Source: CAZVYN01 sp964631125 (lineage in GTDB: Bacteria > Eisenbacteria > RBG-16-71-46 > CAIMUX01). Taken from it: a stretch of 50,166 bases of DNA. Shown here in pieces: positions 25,267-34,677 of the stretch; the stretch's first letter is position 1; the number at the start of each line of letters is the position of its first letter. The stretch spans positions 1-50,166 of the forward strand of contig CAZVYN010000025.1 of NCBI GenBank assembly GCA_964631125.1. Reading direction: 5' to 3'. Below the pieces are notes generated by a model, which searched no databases, was not told where the DNA came from, and worked only from the letters and a program-made list of their open reading frames with translations. A program made the position numbers and the translations under genes.

Positions 25267-26675
25267 CGTCCGTTGCCTCGGGCCAGAACGCCGGCCTCGA
25301 GCTGCGCCAAGATCGGCTCGCCCCAGCGCGACACGTCCCCCGCGCCCAACGTGAGCAGGAGATCGCCCGGGCGCAGGAGCGGCGGCACCCGCTCCAACGC
25401 CGCGGCGCGGTCGCGCACGCGCACCACCGGTCGGTCGGTCAGCACGCCGATCTGATCGGCGATGAGATCGGAACTGACGCCGGCGATCGGCTTCTCGCCG
25501 GCCGCGTAGACATCGGCCAGCACCAGCAGATCGGCCTCGGCCAGGACCTCCGCGAACTCGCGGGCGAGAGCCTGCGTCCGCGAGTAACGATGCGGTTGGA
25601 AGAGCACAACGAGGCGACCCGGGTGCACCGATCGCGCGGTGGCGAGGACGGCCGCGAGCTCCGTCGGATGGTGGCCGTAGTCGTCGATCACGCGGACTCC
25701 GCCCGCTTCGCCGCGCAACTCGAACCTGCGTCCGACCCCGCCGAAGTCGCCGAGCCCGCTGAGACAAATCGACTCCGGCACATCGAGTTCGCGCGCGACG
25801 CCGATGGCCGCGAGCGCATTGAGAACGTTGTGACGACCCGGGAGATTCACCACCGCGCGGCCGAGCGCGCGGCCGTGATCCTCGACCAAGAAGCTCTGCC
25901 GGTACCCCTCGGTCACCACCTCCGAAGCGCGCAGATGATTGCCGGCCCCGAATCCATAGGTCAGCACCCGCTTGCGCAGTCGCGGCAGGATCGAGCGGAC
26001 ATTCGGGTCGTCGCCGCAGACGATCGAGACGCCGTAGAACGGCACCTGCTTCATGAACTGCAGGAAGGCGCGGCGGATTTCGACCAGGCCTGGGTAGTGA
26101 TCGAGGTGTTCGCGATCGATGTTGGTCACGACGGCGATCGTCGGGAACAGCTCCAGGAAGGAGCCGTCGCTCTCATCGGCCTCGGCGACCAAGTACTGGC
26201 CCGCGCCGAGGCGCGCGTTCCCTCCGGAAGCGCCGCCCACCATCTTCAGACGTCCGCCGACGACGACGGTGGGATCGAGGTCCGCTCGCGCCAGGAGGTG
26301 ACCGACCAACGAGGTGGTCGTCGTCTTGCCGTGCGCGCCCGCGATCGCGATGCCGTAGCGCAGCCGCATGAGCTCGGCCAGCATCTCCCCTCGTTTGAGC
26401 AGCGGCAGCCCGCGACGACGCGCTGCGCGCACCTCGGGGTTGTCCTTCGGCACCGCCGAAGAGAAGACGACGAGATCCGCCTGGCCGAGATGCTCCGCGT
26501 CGTGTCCGATCTCCACGCGAGCGCCGAGTGAGGCCAGCCGGTCGGTCACCTCGCTGCGGCTGGAGTCGCTCCCGCTCACCTCGTAATGCATGGTCAGCAG
26601 CACTTCGGCCAGACCGCTCATGCCGGTTCCGCCGATGCCGATGAAGTGGATCCGCCGAACGCGGCCCGCACTCAC
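25263..26675 (-). CDS. murC: UDP-N-acetylmuramate--L-alanine ligase MurC
   Basis: MurC adds L-Ala to UDP-MurNAc, the first peptide-forming step. The 470-residue protein has the N-terminal nucleotide-sugar motif RIHFIGIGGTGMSGLAEVLL, the ATP-binding IAIAGAHGKTTTTSLVGHLL, EADESDGSFLELFPTIAVVT, NIDREHLDHYPG, and the C-terminal DDYGHHPTELAAVLAT and LFQPHRYSRTQAL. All three Mur ligase domains are complete. The GTG at 26675 overlaps the murG stop. ftsQ follows immediately. Confidence 0.97.
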   Translation of the reverse strand: MSAGRVRRIHFIGIGGTGMSGLAEVLLTMHYEVSGSDSSRSEVTDRLASLGARVEIGHDAEHLGQADLVVFSSAVPKDNPEVRAARRRGLPLLKRGEMLAELMRLRYGIAIAGAHGKTTTTSLVGHLLARADLDPTVVVGGRLKMVGGASGGNARLGAGQYLVAEADESDGSFLELFPTIAVVTNIDREHLDHYPGLVEIRRAFLQFMKQVPFYGVSIVCGDDPNVRSILPRLRKRVLTYGFGAGNHLRASEVVTEGYRQSFLVEDHGRALGRAVVNLPGRHNVLNALAAIGVARELDVPESICLSGLGDFGGVGRRFELRGEAGGVRVIDDYGHHPTELAAVLATARSVHPGRLVVLFQPHRYSRTQALAREFAEVLAEADLLVLADVYAAGEKPIAGVSSDLIADQIGVLTDRPVVRVRDRAAALERVPPLLRPGDLLLTLGAGDVSRWGEPILAQLEAGVLARGNGR

Positions 26676-28009
26676 GCGGTGGCCCCTCTCTCCGGCGCGC
26701 GGCGTCGAGCGCCGGCGGGAGGACGCGGTCCTCCCGAAGTGGGCGCGGGACCGGGCCGTGAGTTGGGTCGGTCGCCGGAGTCCCCGCCGCGCGGAGGTCC
26801 GCTCGGCCGCGGACGGTTCGAACGGTCCCAGGTGCGGCCGTCGCCTCCGCGATTGCCTCCGCGACGTGGACCGTCGTCGGCGCGGCGCAGCGCCGGCAGC
26901 GGCTCCGGCAGCGCGAGGCCCGGCAGGTAACGCGCCAGACTCTTGACGATGGTGGCCGCGGCATCGGGCCGCGCCAGTCGGAGGGCGTTGACCGACATCT
27001 CGCGCAGACGCGGACGATCGGCGAGCAGCGTTTCGATCTCCTCCGCCACCCGCGCGCCGGTCAGCTCCGCGTCGGTCAGGATCACGCCGCCGCCCGCGTC
27101 CCGCACCAGCTCCGCGTTCATCTGCTGGTGATTGCCGGTGGCGTGCGGATACGGCACCAGGATCGACGGCAGACCGCAGGCGCAGAGCTCAGAGATGGTC
27201 ATGGCCCCGGCGCGACAGAGCACCAGGTCGGAGAGCGAGTAGGCGTCTCCCATGTTGCCGACGAATCGCCGCACCCACGTCTTCACGTTGGCGACTTTCG
27301 CCGCCTCCAGCATCCGCTCGTGATCGAGATTGCCGGTCTGGATGAGGAACTGGATGTCCTCGCGCCCCGCGAAACGCGGCAGCGCCGCGATCATCGCCTC
27401 GTTGATCGAATGCGCTCCTTGACTGCCGCCGAGGACCAGCACCGTCGTGACCTCTTCCTCCAGACGGAAGAGACGCGCCGCGCGGCCGCGACTCCCGCCG
27501 AGCACTTGCGCGCGCAGCGGGTTGCCGGAGAGCTTCAAGTGCCCGCGCTTCGGGAAGTGCGCCCGCGCGCCGGGGAAGGCGAGGTGCACTTCCGCCGCCA
27601 ATCGCGAGGCGACGCGATTGGTCAGCCCGGGCACGCTGTTCTGTTCCTGCAGCACGATCGGCACGCGCGCGAGCCAGGCGCCGACGACCACCGGCGACGA
27701 GGCATATCCGCCGGTCGAGAAGACGACGTCGGGGGCATACTCGCGGACGAGATCACGCGCGCTGCGGCAGGCGCGGATGAACGAGGTCACCGCGCGGATC
27801 GACGCAAGACCGGGACGCCTCGGGAATCCGACGACTTCGAGAGCGCGGAAGGCGAAGCCGGCCTCGGGGACCTGCTCCTTCTCGATACCGCGTTCGCTGC
27901 CGACGAATAGGACTTCCAGTCCGGGACTACTGGCCTTCAAGGCTTCGGCCACCGCGAGGGCGGGATAGAGATGCCCTCCGGTGCCGCCGCCGGTGATGAG
28001 GATTCGCAC
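26672..28009 (-). CDS. murG: MurG, lipid II-forming GlcNAc transferase, with a basic disordered tail
   Basis: MurG transfers GlcNAc from UDP-GlcNAc to lipid I on the inner face of the membrane. The 445-residue protein has ILITGGGTGGHLYPALAVAE, VVFSTGGYASSPVVVGAWL, LVLGGSQGAHSINEAM, LVLCRAGAMTISELCACGLP and PYPHATGNHQQMNAELV. The catalytic fold ends near residue 370 (KSLARYLPGLALPEPLPA). A further 70 or so residues, rich in Gly, Arg and Pro (GGNRGGDGRTWDR and similar), have no counterpart in usual MurG (about 355-365 residues). The start is a GTG at 28009 directly after the ftsW TAA. Confidence 0.96.
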   Translation of the reverse strand: MRILITGGGTGGHLYPALAVAEALKASSPGLEVLFVGSERGIEKEQVPEAGFAFRALEVVGFPRRPGLASIRAVTSFIRACRSARDLVREYAPDVVFSTGGYASSPVVVGAWLARVPIVLQEQNSVPGLTNRVASRLAAEVHLAFPGARAHFPKRGHLKLSGNPLRAQVLGGSRGRAARLFRLEEEVTTVLVLGGSQGAHSINEAMIAALPRFAGREDIQFLIQTGNLDHERMLEAAKVANVKTWVRRFVGNMGDAYSLSDLVLCRAGAMTISELCACGLPSILVPYPHATGNHQQMNAELVRDAGGGVILTDAELTGARVAEEIETLLADRPRLREMSVNALRLARPDAAATIVKSLARYLPGLALPEPLPALRRADDGPRRGGNRGGDGRTWDRSNRPRPSGPPRGGDSGDRPNSRPGPAPTSGGPRPPAGARRRAPERGATA

Positions 28010-29170
28010 TTACGCCCTCGTCGGGCTCCCCATCCATCTCCACGCTTCGTCGGCTCGAACTCCCGGTTCGGGCTGCGCCGCTCGCGAAATCGAGAGCAGC
28101 AAGCCCATCGCGGCCAGATTCGCCAGGAGCGAACTGCCGCCGTGACTCAGGAACGGCAACGGCACCCCCGTCACCGGACCGAGACCCAGCACCACCACGG
28201 AGTGGAGCAGGAAGTTCAGCCCGAGACTCACCGTGAGTCCCAGGGCGAGCGTCTGGCCGAAGACATCGGGCGCGAGTCGACTGATGCGCAGCCCGCGCGC
28301 GATGACGACCAGATAGAGCGTGAAAAGGATGGCGACACCCAGGAAACCCAACTCCTCACCGACGATTCCCAAGATGAAATCGGAGTGCGGGAGCGGGAGG
28401 TAGAAGAACTTCTGCAGCCCTTGCCCGAGTCCTTGGCCCCAGAGGCCGCCGGACCCGAGCGCGATGAGCGACTGCTCGACTTGATATCCGAGCTTGGCTT
28501 CCCCGCCCTTGTGCGCGAAGAAGTCGGTGATGCGATCGAGCTGATAGCCCCGCAGCGAGAAGCCCAAAAGGACCACGCACGGGGCCAGAGTGATCAAGAG
28601 ACGACGGATCGGCTGGCCCGCGACCCACAGGAGCGAGATTCCCAACGCCGCGATGAGCACCGCGGACGAGAGATTCGGGAGCAGCTTGGCCAAGAGAGCC
28701 AAGCCAAAGATCGCGGCCAGGGGCTCCAAGAGCCCGCGCCACCGACCTTCTCGCCAGTGCGATCGATTCGATACGTAGTAGGCCAGAAACAACACCAGCG
28801 CCAGGCGAGCGAACTCGACCGGCTGGATCCGGATGCCACCGATGCCGAAACCGCGATTCGTCCCGCTGTCGTCCTGAACGACACCGATGCCGAGGATCTG
28901 CAGCGACATGATCGCGAAGAACGAGCCGAGCGCCGCGACCGCCACCCAGCTGTTCCATCTACGGTACGACACGTTCGCCAGCACCGACAAGACGAGCCCT
29001 CCCACCAGGAGCTTGCTCGCCTGATCGGCCAGATACGCCATCTCCGAGTGCCGGTCCCGCAGCGCGAGGATCGCGCTCGAGGAATAGACCATCACCAGCC
29101 CCAGCAGGCACAGCAACCCGACAGCGCCCAGCAAGACGCCGTCGATGCGCCCCGGCCTAGACATCCCCAC
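28010..29170 (-). CDS. ftsW: Septal peptidoglycan polymerase FtsW (SEDS family)
   Basis: FtsW polymerises lipid II at the septum with FtsI. The 386-residue protein has about ten hydrophobic helices. Family blocks are LVMVYSSSAILALRDRH, GIRIQPVEFARLALVLFLAY, GYQVEQSLIALGSGGLWGQG, LPLPHSDFILGIVGEELGFL and the end GVPLPFLSHGGSSLLANLAA. The start is a GTG at 29170, or the ATG two codons later at 29164; both lie just behind a GGAGAAGGGG site and overlap the end of murD. The position between murD and murG is canonical. Confidence 0.96.
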   Translation of the reverse strand: MGMSRPGRIDGVLLGAVGLLCLLGLVMVYSSSAILALRDRHSEMAYLADQASKLLVGGLVLSVLANVSYRRWNSWVAVAALGSFFAIMSLQILGIGVVQDDSGTNRGFGIGGIRIQPVEFARLALVLFLAYYVSNRSHWREGRWRGLLEPLAAIFGLALLAKLLPNLSSAVLIAALGISLLWVAGQPIRRLLITLAPCVVLLGFSLRGYQLDRITDFFAHKGGEAKLGYQVEQSLIALGSGGLWGQGLGQGLQKFFYLPLPHSDFILGIVGEELGFLGVAILFTLYLVVIARGLRISRLAPDVFGQTLALGLTVSLGLNFLLHSVVVLGLGPVTGVPLPFLSHGGSSLLANLAAMGLLLSISRAAQPEPGVRADEAWRWMGSPTRA

Positions 29171-30608
29171 CCCCTTCTCCGCGCCGACGCGCGAGCTCTT
29201 CGACCGCGGAGCGGAATTTCTCGCCCCGATCTTCGTAGTCCCGGAACATGTCGAAGCTGGCGCAGGCGGGAGACAACAGCACCGTCCCCGCGTGGCCGCC
29301 CCGAGCCAACTCGAACGAGCGCTCGACTGCTTCGGAGAGACTCGCCACTCGCACCTGAGGCGTCGCGCTCCAAGTCCGGGCGAGCAACTCGGCGCCTTCT
29401 CCGATCAAGACCAGATGCGCGACCTGACGCGCGACCAACGGGGCCAGCGGCGTGAAGTCCTGACCCTTGTCCTTGCCGCCGGCGATCAGCACCACCGGCT
29501 CGTCGAAGGACCGCAGTGCGACCTCCAGCGAGTCGACGTTGGTCGCCTTCGAGTCGTTGATGAAGACGACGCCGTCGATCTTCGCGACCTGCTCCAGTCG
29601 ATGCGGCAGACCGGGAAAGCTGCGCAGCGCTTCGGAGATTCCGCCGGGTGTTCCCCCGAGCGCGGCGGTTCCGGCGGCGGCGGCCAGTGCGTTGGCCAGG
29701 TTGTGCTCGCCGCGCAGTGAGAGGTCGGAGCGAGCTCCGAGGTCATGTTCCCGGCGGTCGGCGTCTCGCAGGACGACGCGGCCGTCGCGCGTGAAGGCGC
29801 CTGGATTCCCCCGATCCCGCGCCGTCGCGCGGTGGAGACTCGCGACGGCGCGAGCGGCGATCGTGTCGGCCAACGCATCTTCTTCGCCGACAACCACCAC
29901 GCCGTCGGCCGAAGTGTGCGCGAGCAGCGAGAGCTTCGCCTCGCGGTACTCCCCCAGGCTCGAGTGATAGTCGAGATGATCGGGCGCGAAGTTCAAGAGC
30001 ACGGAGACATCCGGGCGAAATCCGGGAGAGTCGGCGATCTGGAAACTCGACGCCTCGACGACGAAGTGCGCATCGGACCGCGCCCGCACCGCGTCGCAGA
30101 ACGGCCGTCCGATGTTCCCCGCCACCTCGGTCGGGCGACCGGAAGCCTGCAACATCGCCCCGGCCCAGGCGGTCGTCGTCGACTTTCCGTTCGTGCCGGT
30201 GATGGCGAGCACGGGGCCGCGACAGAGGAGCTGTCCGAGGGTGAGCTCGCCGATGATCGGAACTCCGCGCTCATTCGCGGCGCGCAGGAAGGGCGCGCGC
30301 GGCGGGATGCCCGGGCTCTTGACCAGGAGATCGTAGGTGTCGAGCCAAGTGGGATCGTGCGGACCGAGGCGGAGCTTCGCGCCCCGCGCGCAGAGCGCCG
30401 CCAACTCCTCCTTTGCCTCCTCCGGCGCCTTCAGGTCGAGCAGCTCCAGTTCGCAGCCGGCTTCGTCCAGGACGCGCGCGGCGGCGAGCCCGGAGCGCGC
30501 GAGGCCGAGCACGGCGACGCGCGGCGCCCCGGCGGAGGCGACGCGACGCGGCAGCCCGAGCACATCCAACGGCCAATCGCGCGAGCGCTTCGACTCGAGG
30601 GCGTTCAC
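29157..30608 (-). CDS. murD: UDP-N-acetylmuramoyl-L-alanine--D-glutamate ligase MurD
   Basis: MurD adds D-Glu to UDP-MurNAc-L-Ala. The 483-residue product has the N-terminal APRVAVLGLARSGLAAARVL and LVKSPGIPPRAPFL, the P-loop LAITGTNGKSTTTAWAGAML, NFAPDHLDYHSSLGEYREAK, and the C-terminal PHRLEQVAKIDGVVFINDSK, ATNVDSLEVAL and LLSPACASFDMFRDYEDRG. The GTG at 30608 overlaps the mraY stop (GTGA); an open frame 28 codons longer lies inside mraY. It overlaps ftsW by up to 14 nt. Confidence 0.96.
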   Translation of the reverse strand: MNALESKRSRDWPLDVLGLPRRVASAGAPRVAVLGLARSGLAAARVLDEAGCELELLDLKAPEEAKEELAALCARGAKLRLGPHDPTWLDTYDLLVKSPGIPPRAPFLRAANERGVPIIGELTLGQLLCRGPVLAITGTNGKSTTTAWAGAMLQASGRPTEVAGNIGRPFCDAVRARSDAHFVVEASSFQIADSPGFRPDVSVLLNFAPDHLDYHSSLGEYREAKLSLLAHTSADGVVVVGEEDALADTIAARAVASLHRATARDRGNPGAFTRDGRVVLRDADRREHDLGARSDLSLRGEHNLANALAAAAGTAALGGTPGGISEALRSFPGLPHRLEQVAKIDGVVFINDSKATNVDSLEVALRSFDEPVVLIAGGKDKGQDFTPLAPLVARQVAHLVLIGEGAELLARTWSATPQVRVASLSEAVERSFELARGGHAGTVLLSPACASFDMFRDYEDRGEKFRSAVEELARRRGEGGGDV

Positions 30609-31696
30609 TGCAGCTTCACCGTCGAGAGGGTGACCAGGGCCAAGATGATCCCCAGGATCCAGAAGCGGATCACGACGCGTGTCTCGGGCCAACCGAGCTC
30701 CTCGAAGTGGTGGTGCAACGGCGCCATGCGGAAGACGCGCTTGCCTCCCCGGTACTTGAACGAGAGCACCTGGACTACGACCGAGAGGGTCTCCGCGACG
30801 AAGATGCCGCCCACGATGACCAGGAGCAGCTCGCGCTTGATCAAGACGGCAAGCATGCCGAGTGAGCCGCCGAGCGCGAGACTGCCGGTGTCGCCCATGA
30901 AGACCTGCGCGGGATGCGCGTTGTACCAGAGGAAGCCGAGCGAAGCGCCGAAGAGCGCCCCGGCGTAGATGGCGAGCTCACCGCTGCCTTCGAGGAACGG
31001 CAGGTTCAGATACTCGGCGAAGTTCTGATTGCCGCAGAGATAGGCGAGCCCTCCGAAGGCGACCGCGGGCGGGATGACCAGACCGATCGCGAGACCGTCG
31101 AGCCCGTCGGCGAGGTTGACCGCGTTCGAGGTGGCGGTCACGACCAGCGCGACGAACGGCAGATAGAGGATCCCGAGATCGAAGAGTCGATCCTTCACGA
31201 ACGGAATCGAAGTCGCCGTCGTCGTCTGGCTGCCGAACGGCTCGGCCCAGAGGATGACGAGCCCGCTGATCATGCCGATCGTGACCTGACCGACCAGCTT
31301 GTAGCGGCCGAGCAGTCCGTTCTTCTGTTTGCGCACGACGCGGAGCCAGTCGTCGAGGAACCCGAGCGCGCCCAAGGCGACGGTGGTCCAGACCATGATC
31401 CAGACATTCAGGTTGGTCAGGTTGGACCAGAGCAGGGTCGGCACGATCGTCGCGAGCAGGATCAAGAGTCCGCCCATGGTCGGCGTCCCCTGCTTGACCA
31501 GATGCGACTTCGGTCCGTCGGTGCGCACCTGCTGGCCGAACTTGACCCGCTGCAGCCAGCGAATGATGGGCGGCCCGAAGACGACACAGATGATGAGCGC
31601 CGTCACCGCCGCGTAGGCGGCGCGAAAGGTGATGTAGCGAAAGACATTCAGCAGCGGGAACTGCTCGTGGAGCGGAAAGAGGAGGTGGTAGAGCAC
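30605..31696 (-). CDS. mraY: Phospho-MurNAc-pentapeptide translocase MraY
   Basis: MraY attaches phospho-MurNAc-pentapeptide to undecaprenyl phosphate, making lipid I. The 363-residue protein has about ten membrane helices and the catalytic and substrate motifs LGALGFLDDWLRVVRKQKNG, TATSNAVNLADGLDGLAIGL, QVFMGDTGSLALGGSLGMLA and RMAPLHHHFEELGWPE. The length is typical. The GTG at 31696 lies five bases after the murE-murF stop. Confidence 0.97.
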   Translation of the reverse strand: MLYHLLFPLHEQFPLLNVFRYITFRAAYAAVTALIICVVFGPPIIRWLQRVKFGQQVRTDGPKSHLVKQGTPTMGGLLILLATIVPTLLWSNLTNLNVWIMVWTTVALGALGFLDDWLRVVRKQKNGLLGRYKLVGQVTIGMISGLVILWAEPFGSQTTTATSIPFVKDRLFDLGILYLPFVALVVTATSNAVNLADGLDGLAIGLVIPPAVAFGGLAYLCGNQNFAEYLNLPFLEGSGELAIYAGALFGASLGFLWYNAHPAQVFMGDTGSLALGGSLGMLAVLIKRELLLVIVGGIFVAETLSVVVQVLSFKYRGGKRVFRMAPLHHHFEELGWPETRVVIRFWILGIILALVTLSTVKLQ

Positions 31697-31701
31697 GAGG
31701 G

Positions 31702-34677
31702 TCAGTTCTCCTCTTGGCCGTGACTGGGCGACGCAGCCAACGCGGTGAAGATCCGCTCCAACGCAGTCCGGCGAGACCCCTTCAGCAATACGAGGTCGGA
31801 CGGCGCGAGCTCGCTCCCGAGCGGTGCGATCGCGTCGACCGTGGACGCGAACCAGCGCGCTTCGCGCGTCGCAGTCGTCGCAGTCGTCGCGGCAGTCGCG
31901 GCAGTGCCGGCAGTGGCGGCAGTCGCGGCAGTCGCGGAACGCGCTGCGTGGAACGCCTGTTCGGCCGGCCGCGCCCCTTCGCCGATGAAGTAGGCGAGAC
32001 CGAACGCGTCTCCGTCAGGAACGGTGGGACCGCCTCGTCCCGCCGCGCGTTCGCCCAGTTCGCGATGGATCTCGTTCGCATGCGCGCCCAGCTCTCCGAG
32101 TTCGCCGAGCACCAGGACGCGTCGGCTCGGATGAGGAACCGTGCGAGCGAAGTCGAGCGCGAGCCGCGTCGATTCGGGGCTCGCGTTGTAACAGTCGAGT
32201 AGCCAGGTCACGCCGCCCGCGAGGCGCGGCTCCATGCGAAGCGGACGCCGCGGTGCGCTCGCCAGTCGCGGCGCCAGAGCCGCGGCATCGAGTCCGAGTG
32301 CATCGAGTGAGGCCAGCGCGGCCAGCGCACTGAGGAGGGCGCCGGGACCGAGGAGTGAGAGCGCGATCGAGCCGCCGTGAGTGGTCTGGAAGCGCGTGCC
32401 GGTCAGGGTCATCTCGACCGACCCTGGAATCGGATGCCAGGTCGCCTCGGGCGAGAAGCCGAAGGTCACGGTGCGACCGGCGCGCCGCGGCAGTCGCGCG
32501 AGCACCCAAGGATCGTGCACGACGACGAAGGGCGCGTCTTCCGCCAGACCCTCCAGGATCTCGAGCTTGGCCGCGAGCACCGCCTCGCGCGATCCGAGAT
32601 GGCCGACGTGCGCCGTGCCGACATCGGTCAAGACTGCGACCGACGGCCTCGCCAGACGCGAGAGGAGCGAGATCTCACCCGCGTGATTCATTCCCAGTTC
32701 GACCACCGCCGCCTCGTGCGCAGGGGCGAGGCGCAACAACGTCCACGGGACGCCGACGTGGTTGTTGAGATTCCTTTCGGTCGCGAGCGTCGGACCGGCG
32801 CCCTGCAGCAGGTGCGCGAGCAGATCCTTCGTCGTCGTCTTGCCGCTCGAGCCGGTGATGGCGACGAGCGGCCGAGCGCCCCACTGCGAACGATGGGCGC
32901 CAGCCCAGCGCTGCAGGGCCGCCAGCGTATCGTCGACTTCGACTCGGGCCAGCGACTCCGATGCGGAGTCGGAGCGCGCCCCGCGTTCGACGAGGGCGCC
33001 GGCGGCGGCGCGAGACGCGGCGTCGTCCAGGAAGGCGTGTCCGTCGAATTGCTCGCCGCGCAGCGCAACGAAGAACGCGCCGCGGGAGAGCGCGCGTGTG
33101 TCCGAGCAGAGGTCGGAGGCGCGCACGGTCTGCTCCGCCCTAGCCGGATCCGAGAGAGTTCCTCCGGTCTCGATGGCGATCTGCCCCAACGTCCAGCTCG
33201 GCTGGAGCAGCGCGGCGGCGGCGGCTTTGCGATCATCGAACGGATGCACCGCGTCGCCGATCGTCTGGGTCGTCTCGGCGCCCTTCCCGGCGATCAAGAT
33301 CGTGTCGCCGGGGCGCGCTTCGGCCAGCGCGGCGGCGATCGCCTCCGCGCGGTCGCCGATTTCGACGAACTCCACCGACGTGGCCTCGAGACCGGTGCGG
33401 ACGGCGGCGCGGATCGCCGCCGGATCTTCGCCGCGCGGATTGTCATCCGTCAGCACGACCGCGTCGGCCAGACGGCCCGCCAGGAGCCCCATCTCCGGAC
33501 GTTTCGTACGATCGCGATCTCCGCCGCAACCGAAGACGACGACGAGCCGCCCGGGAGTGAACGGCCGCAGACTGCGGAGCGCCCGCGAGAGCGCCGCGGG
33601 CGTGTGGGCATAGTCGACGACGATGTTGAAAGGTTGCCCCGTCTCGAGGCGCTCCATCCTTCCCGGAATCGCACGCATGCGACCGAGTCCGCGCGCGGCC
33701 GTCTCCGGATCGATCCCGAGAGCGAGCGTGGCGCCGAACGCGGCCAGCAGATTGTCGACCTGGAACTCTCCGAGCAGCGGGCTCGCCACGATCGAACGGC
33801 CGCGCGGATGTCCGATGGTGAGGCCGATGCCGCCGGGCGAGAGTTCACACCGCTCGGCCCAGATCTCGAAGCCGGCGCTCCGACCGAAGCGCCACACCTC
33901 GTCCCGTGTGCCTTCGAGGATGCGCGGCAGCCACGGATCGTCGCCGTTGACGACGGCGATCATCGGACGCTCCTCGGGACCGCGCATCTCGGCGCGGAAG
34001 AGACGGTTCTTCGCGGCCGCGTACTCCTCCATCGAACCGTGGAAGTCGAGGTGATCGGTCGTGAGGTTGGTGAAGACGCCGACGCGAAATCGCATGCCGT
34101 ACGTCCGCTCCAACGCGAGTCCGTGGGACGAGACCTCGAGGCCGACCGCGCGCGTTCCCGAGTGGCGCAGACGCGAGAGTTGGGCTTGCAGGTCGGGCGC
34201 CTCCGGCGTCGTGTGCACGGAAGGTTGCAGATCGGGCGGCGTGCCGGAGCCGAGTGTGCCGATGACCGCGGCGGATATTCCCGCCTCGGCCCAGATCGAC
34301 GAGAGCATCCAGGTGGTGCTCGTCTTGCCGTTGGTGCCGGTGATCGGGACCACTTCGAGACGCCGACTCACATCGTCGTAGAGTCGCGCGGCCAGCAGCG
34401 CGAGTGCGCGGCGACTGTCGCGCACTTGGATGTAGGGACCCTGCGACGCCAGTTCCGGTCGCTCGCCCACCACCGCGAGCGCGCCCGCCCGCCACGCCTG
34501 CGGCGCCAGGTCGTGGGAGTCGCGCAGTTGTCCGCGGAGGCAGACGAAGAGATCGCCCGGCACGAGCCGACGCGTGTCGTAGGCGATTCCGCCGACGAGT
34601 GCGTCGCTCGCAGGGAGCGTCGGACTACTCGCGGGCTCGAGCGACGAGATCGCCGCGAGGAGCCGATCGAGAGGCAT
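31702..34677 (-). CDS. murE-murF: Bifunctional MurE-MurF ligase (fused)
   Basis: One continuous frame of 991 residues encodes two complete Mur ligases. Residues 1-480 are MurE: VPITGTNGKTSTTWMLSSIW, EVSSHGLALERTYGMRFRVG, NLTTDHLDFHGSMEEYAAAK, and the DNPRGEDP box whose DNPR form signals meso-diaminopimelate as substrate. The usual KGHE box reads KGAETTQ near residue 465. Residues about 485-991 are MurF: ITGSSGKTTTKDLLAHLL, NLNNHVGVPWTLLRL, VVELGMNHAGEISLLS and LLDCYNASPESTRLALDF. MurE adds DAP, MurF adds D-Ala-D-Ala. The ATG at 34677 lies inside the end of ftsI. An Ala/Thr-rich insert near residue 925 comes from a DNA repeat. Such fusions are known in Bordetella. Confidence 0.96.
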   Translation of the reverse strand: MPLDRLLAAISSLEPASSPTLPASDALVGGIAYDTRRLVPGDLFVCLRGQLRDSHDLAPQAWRAGALAVVGERPELASQGPYIQVRDSRRALALLAARLYDDVSRRLEVVPITGTNGKTSTTWMLSSIWAEAGISAAVIGTLGSGTPPDLQPSVHTTPEAPDLQAQLSRLRHSGTRAVGLEVSSHGLALERTYGMRFRVGVFTNLTTDHLDFHGSMEEYAAAKNRLFRAEMRGPEERPMIAVVNGDDPWLPRILEGTRDEVWRFGRSAGFEIWAERCELSPGGIGLTIGHPRGRSIVASPLLGEFQVDNLLAAFGATLALGIDPETAARGLGRMRAIPGRMERLETGQPFNIVVDYAHTPAALSRALRSLRPFTPGRLVVVFGCGGDRDRTKRPEMGLLAGRLADAVVLTDDNPRGEDPAAIRAAVRTGLEATSVEFVEIGDRAEAIAAALAEARPGDTILIAGKGAETTQTIGDAVHPFDDRKAAAAALLQPSWTLGQIAIETGGTLSDPARAEQTVRASDLCSDTRALSRGAFFVALRGEQFDGHAFLDDAASRAAAGALVERGARSDSASESLARVEVDDTLAALQRWAGAHRSQWGARPLVAITGSSGKTTTKDLLAHLLQGAGPTLATERNLNNHVGVPWTLLRLAPAHEAAVVELGMNHAGEISLLSRLARPSVAVLTDVGTAHVGHLGSREAVLAAKLEILEGLAEDAPFVVVHDPWVLARLPRRAGRTVTFGFSPEATWHPIPGSVEMTLTGTRFQTTHGGSIALSLLGPGALLSALAALASLDALGLDAAALAPRLASAPRRPLRMEPRLAGGVTWLLDCYNASPESTRLALDFARTVPHPSRRVLVLGELGELGAHANEIHRELGERAAGRGGPTVPDGDAFGLAYFIGEGARPAEQAFHAARSATAATAATAGTAATAATTATTATREARWFASTVDAIAPLGSELAPSDLVLLKGSRRTALERIFTALAASPSHGQEEN
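31868..31938. repeat. Imperfect 9-bp tandem repeat in the MurF half
   Basis: Imperfect copies of a cggcagtcg-type unit (with cgcagtcgt variants) fill about 70 bp. In frame on the minus strand they encode an Ala/Thr stretch (ATAATAATAGTAATAATT). The period is a multiple of three, so length changes keep the frame. Confidence 0.85.

Noticed and set aside
31868..31938. Frameshift or broken gene at the repeat in murF
   Set aside because: The reading frame is intact through the repeat, and the conserved end of MurF (LLKGSRRTALERIF) follows it.
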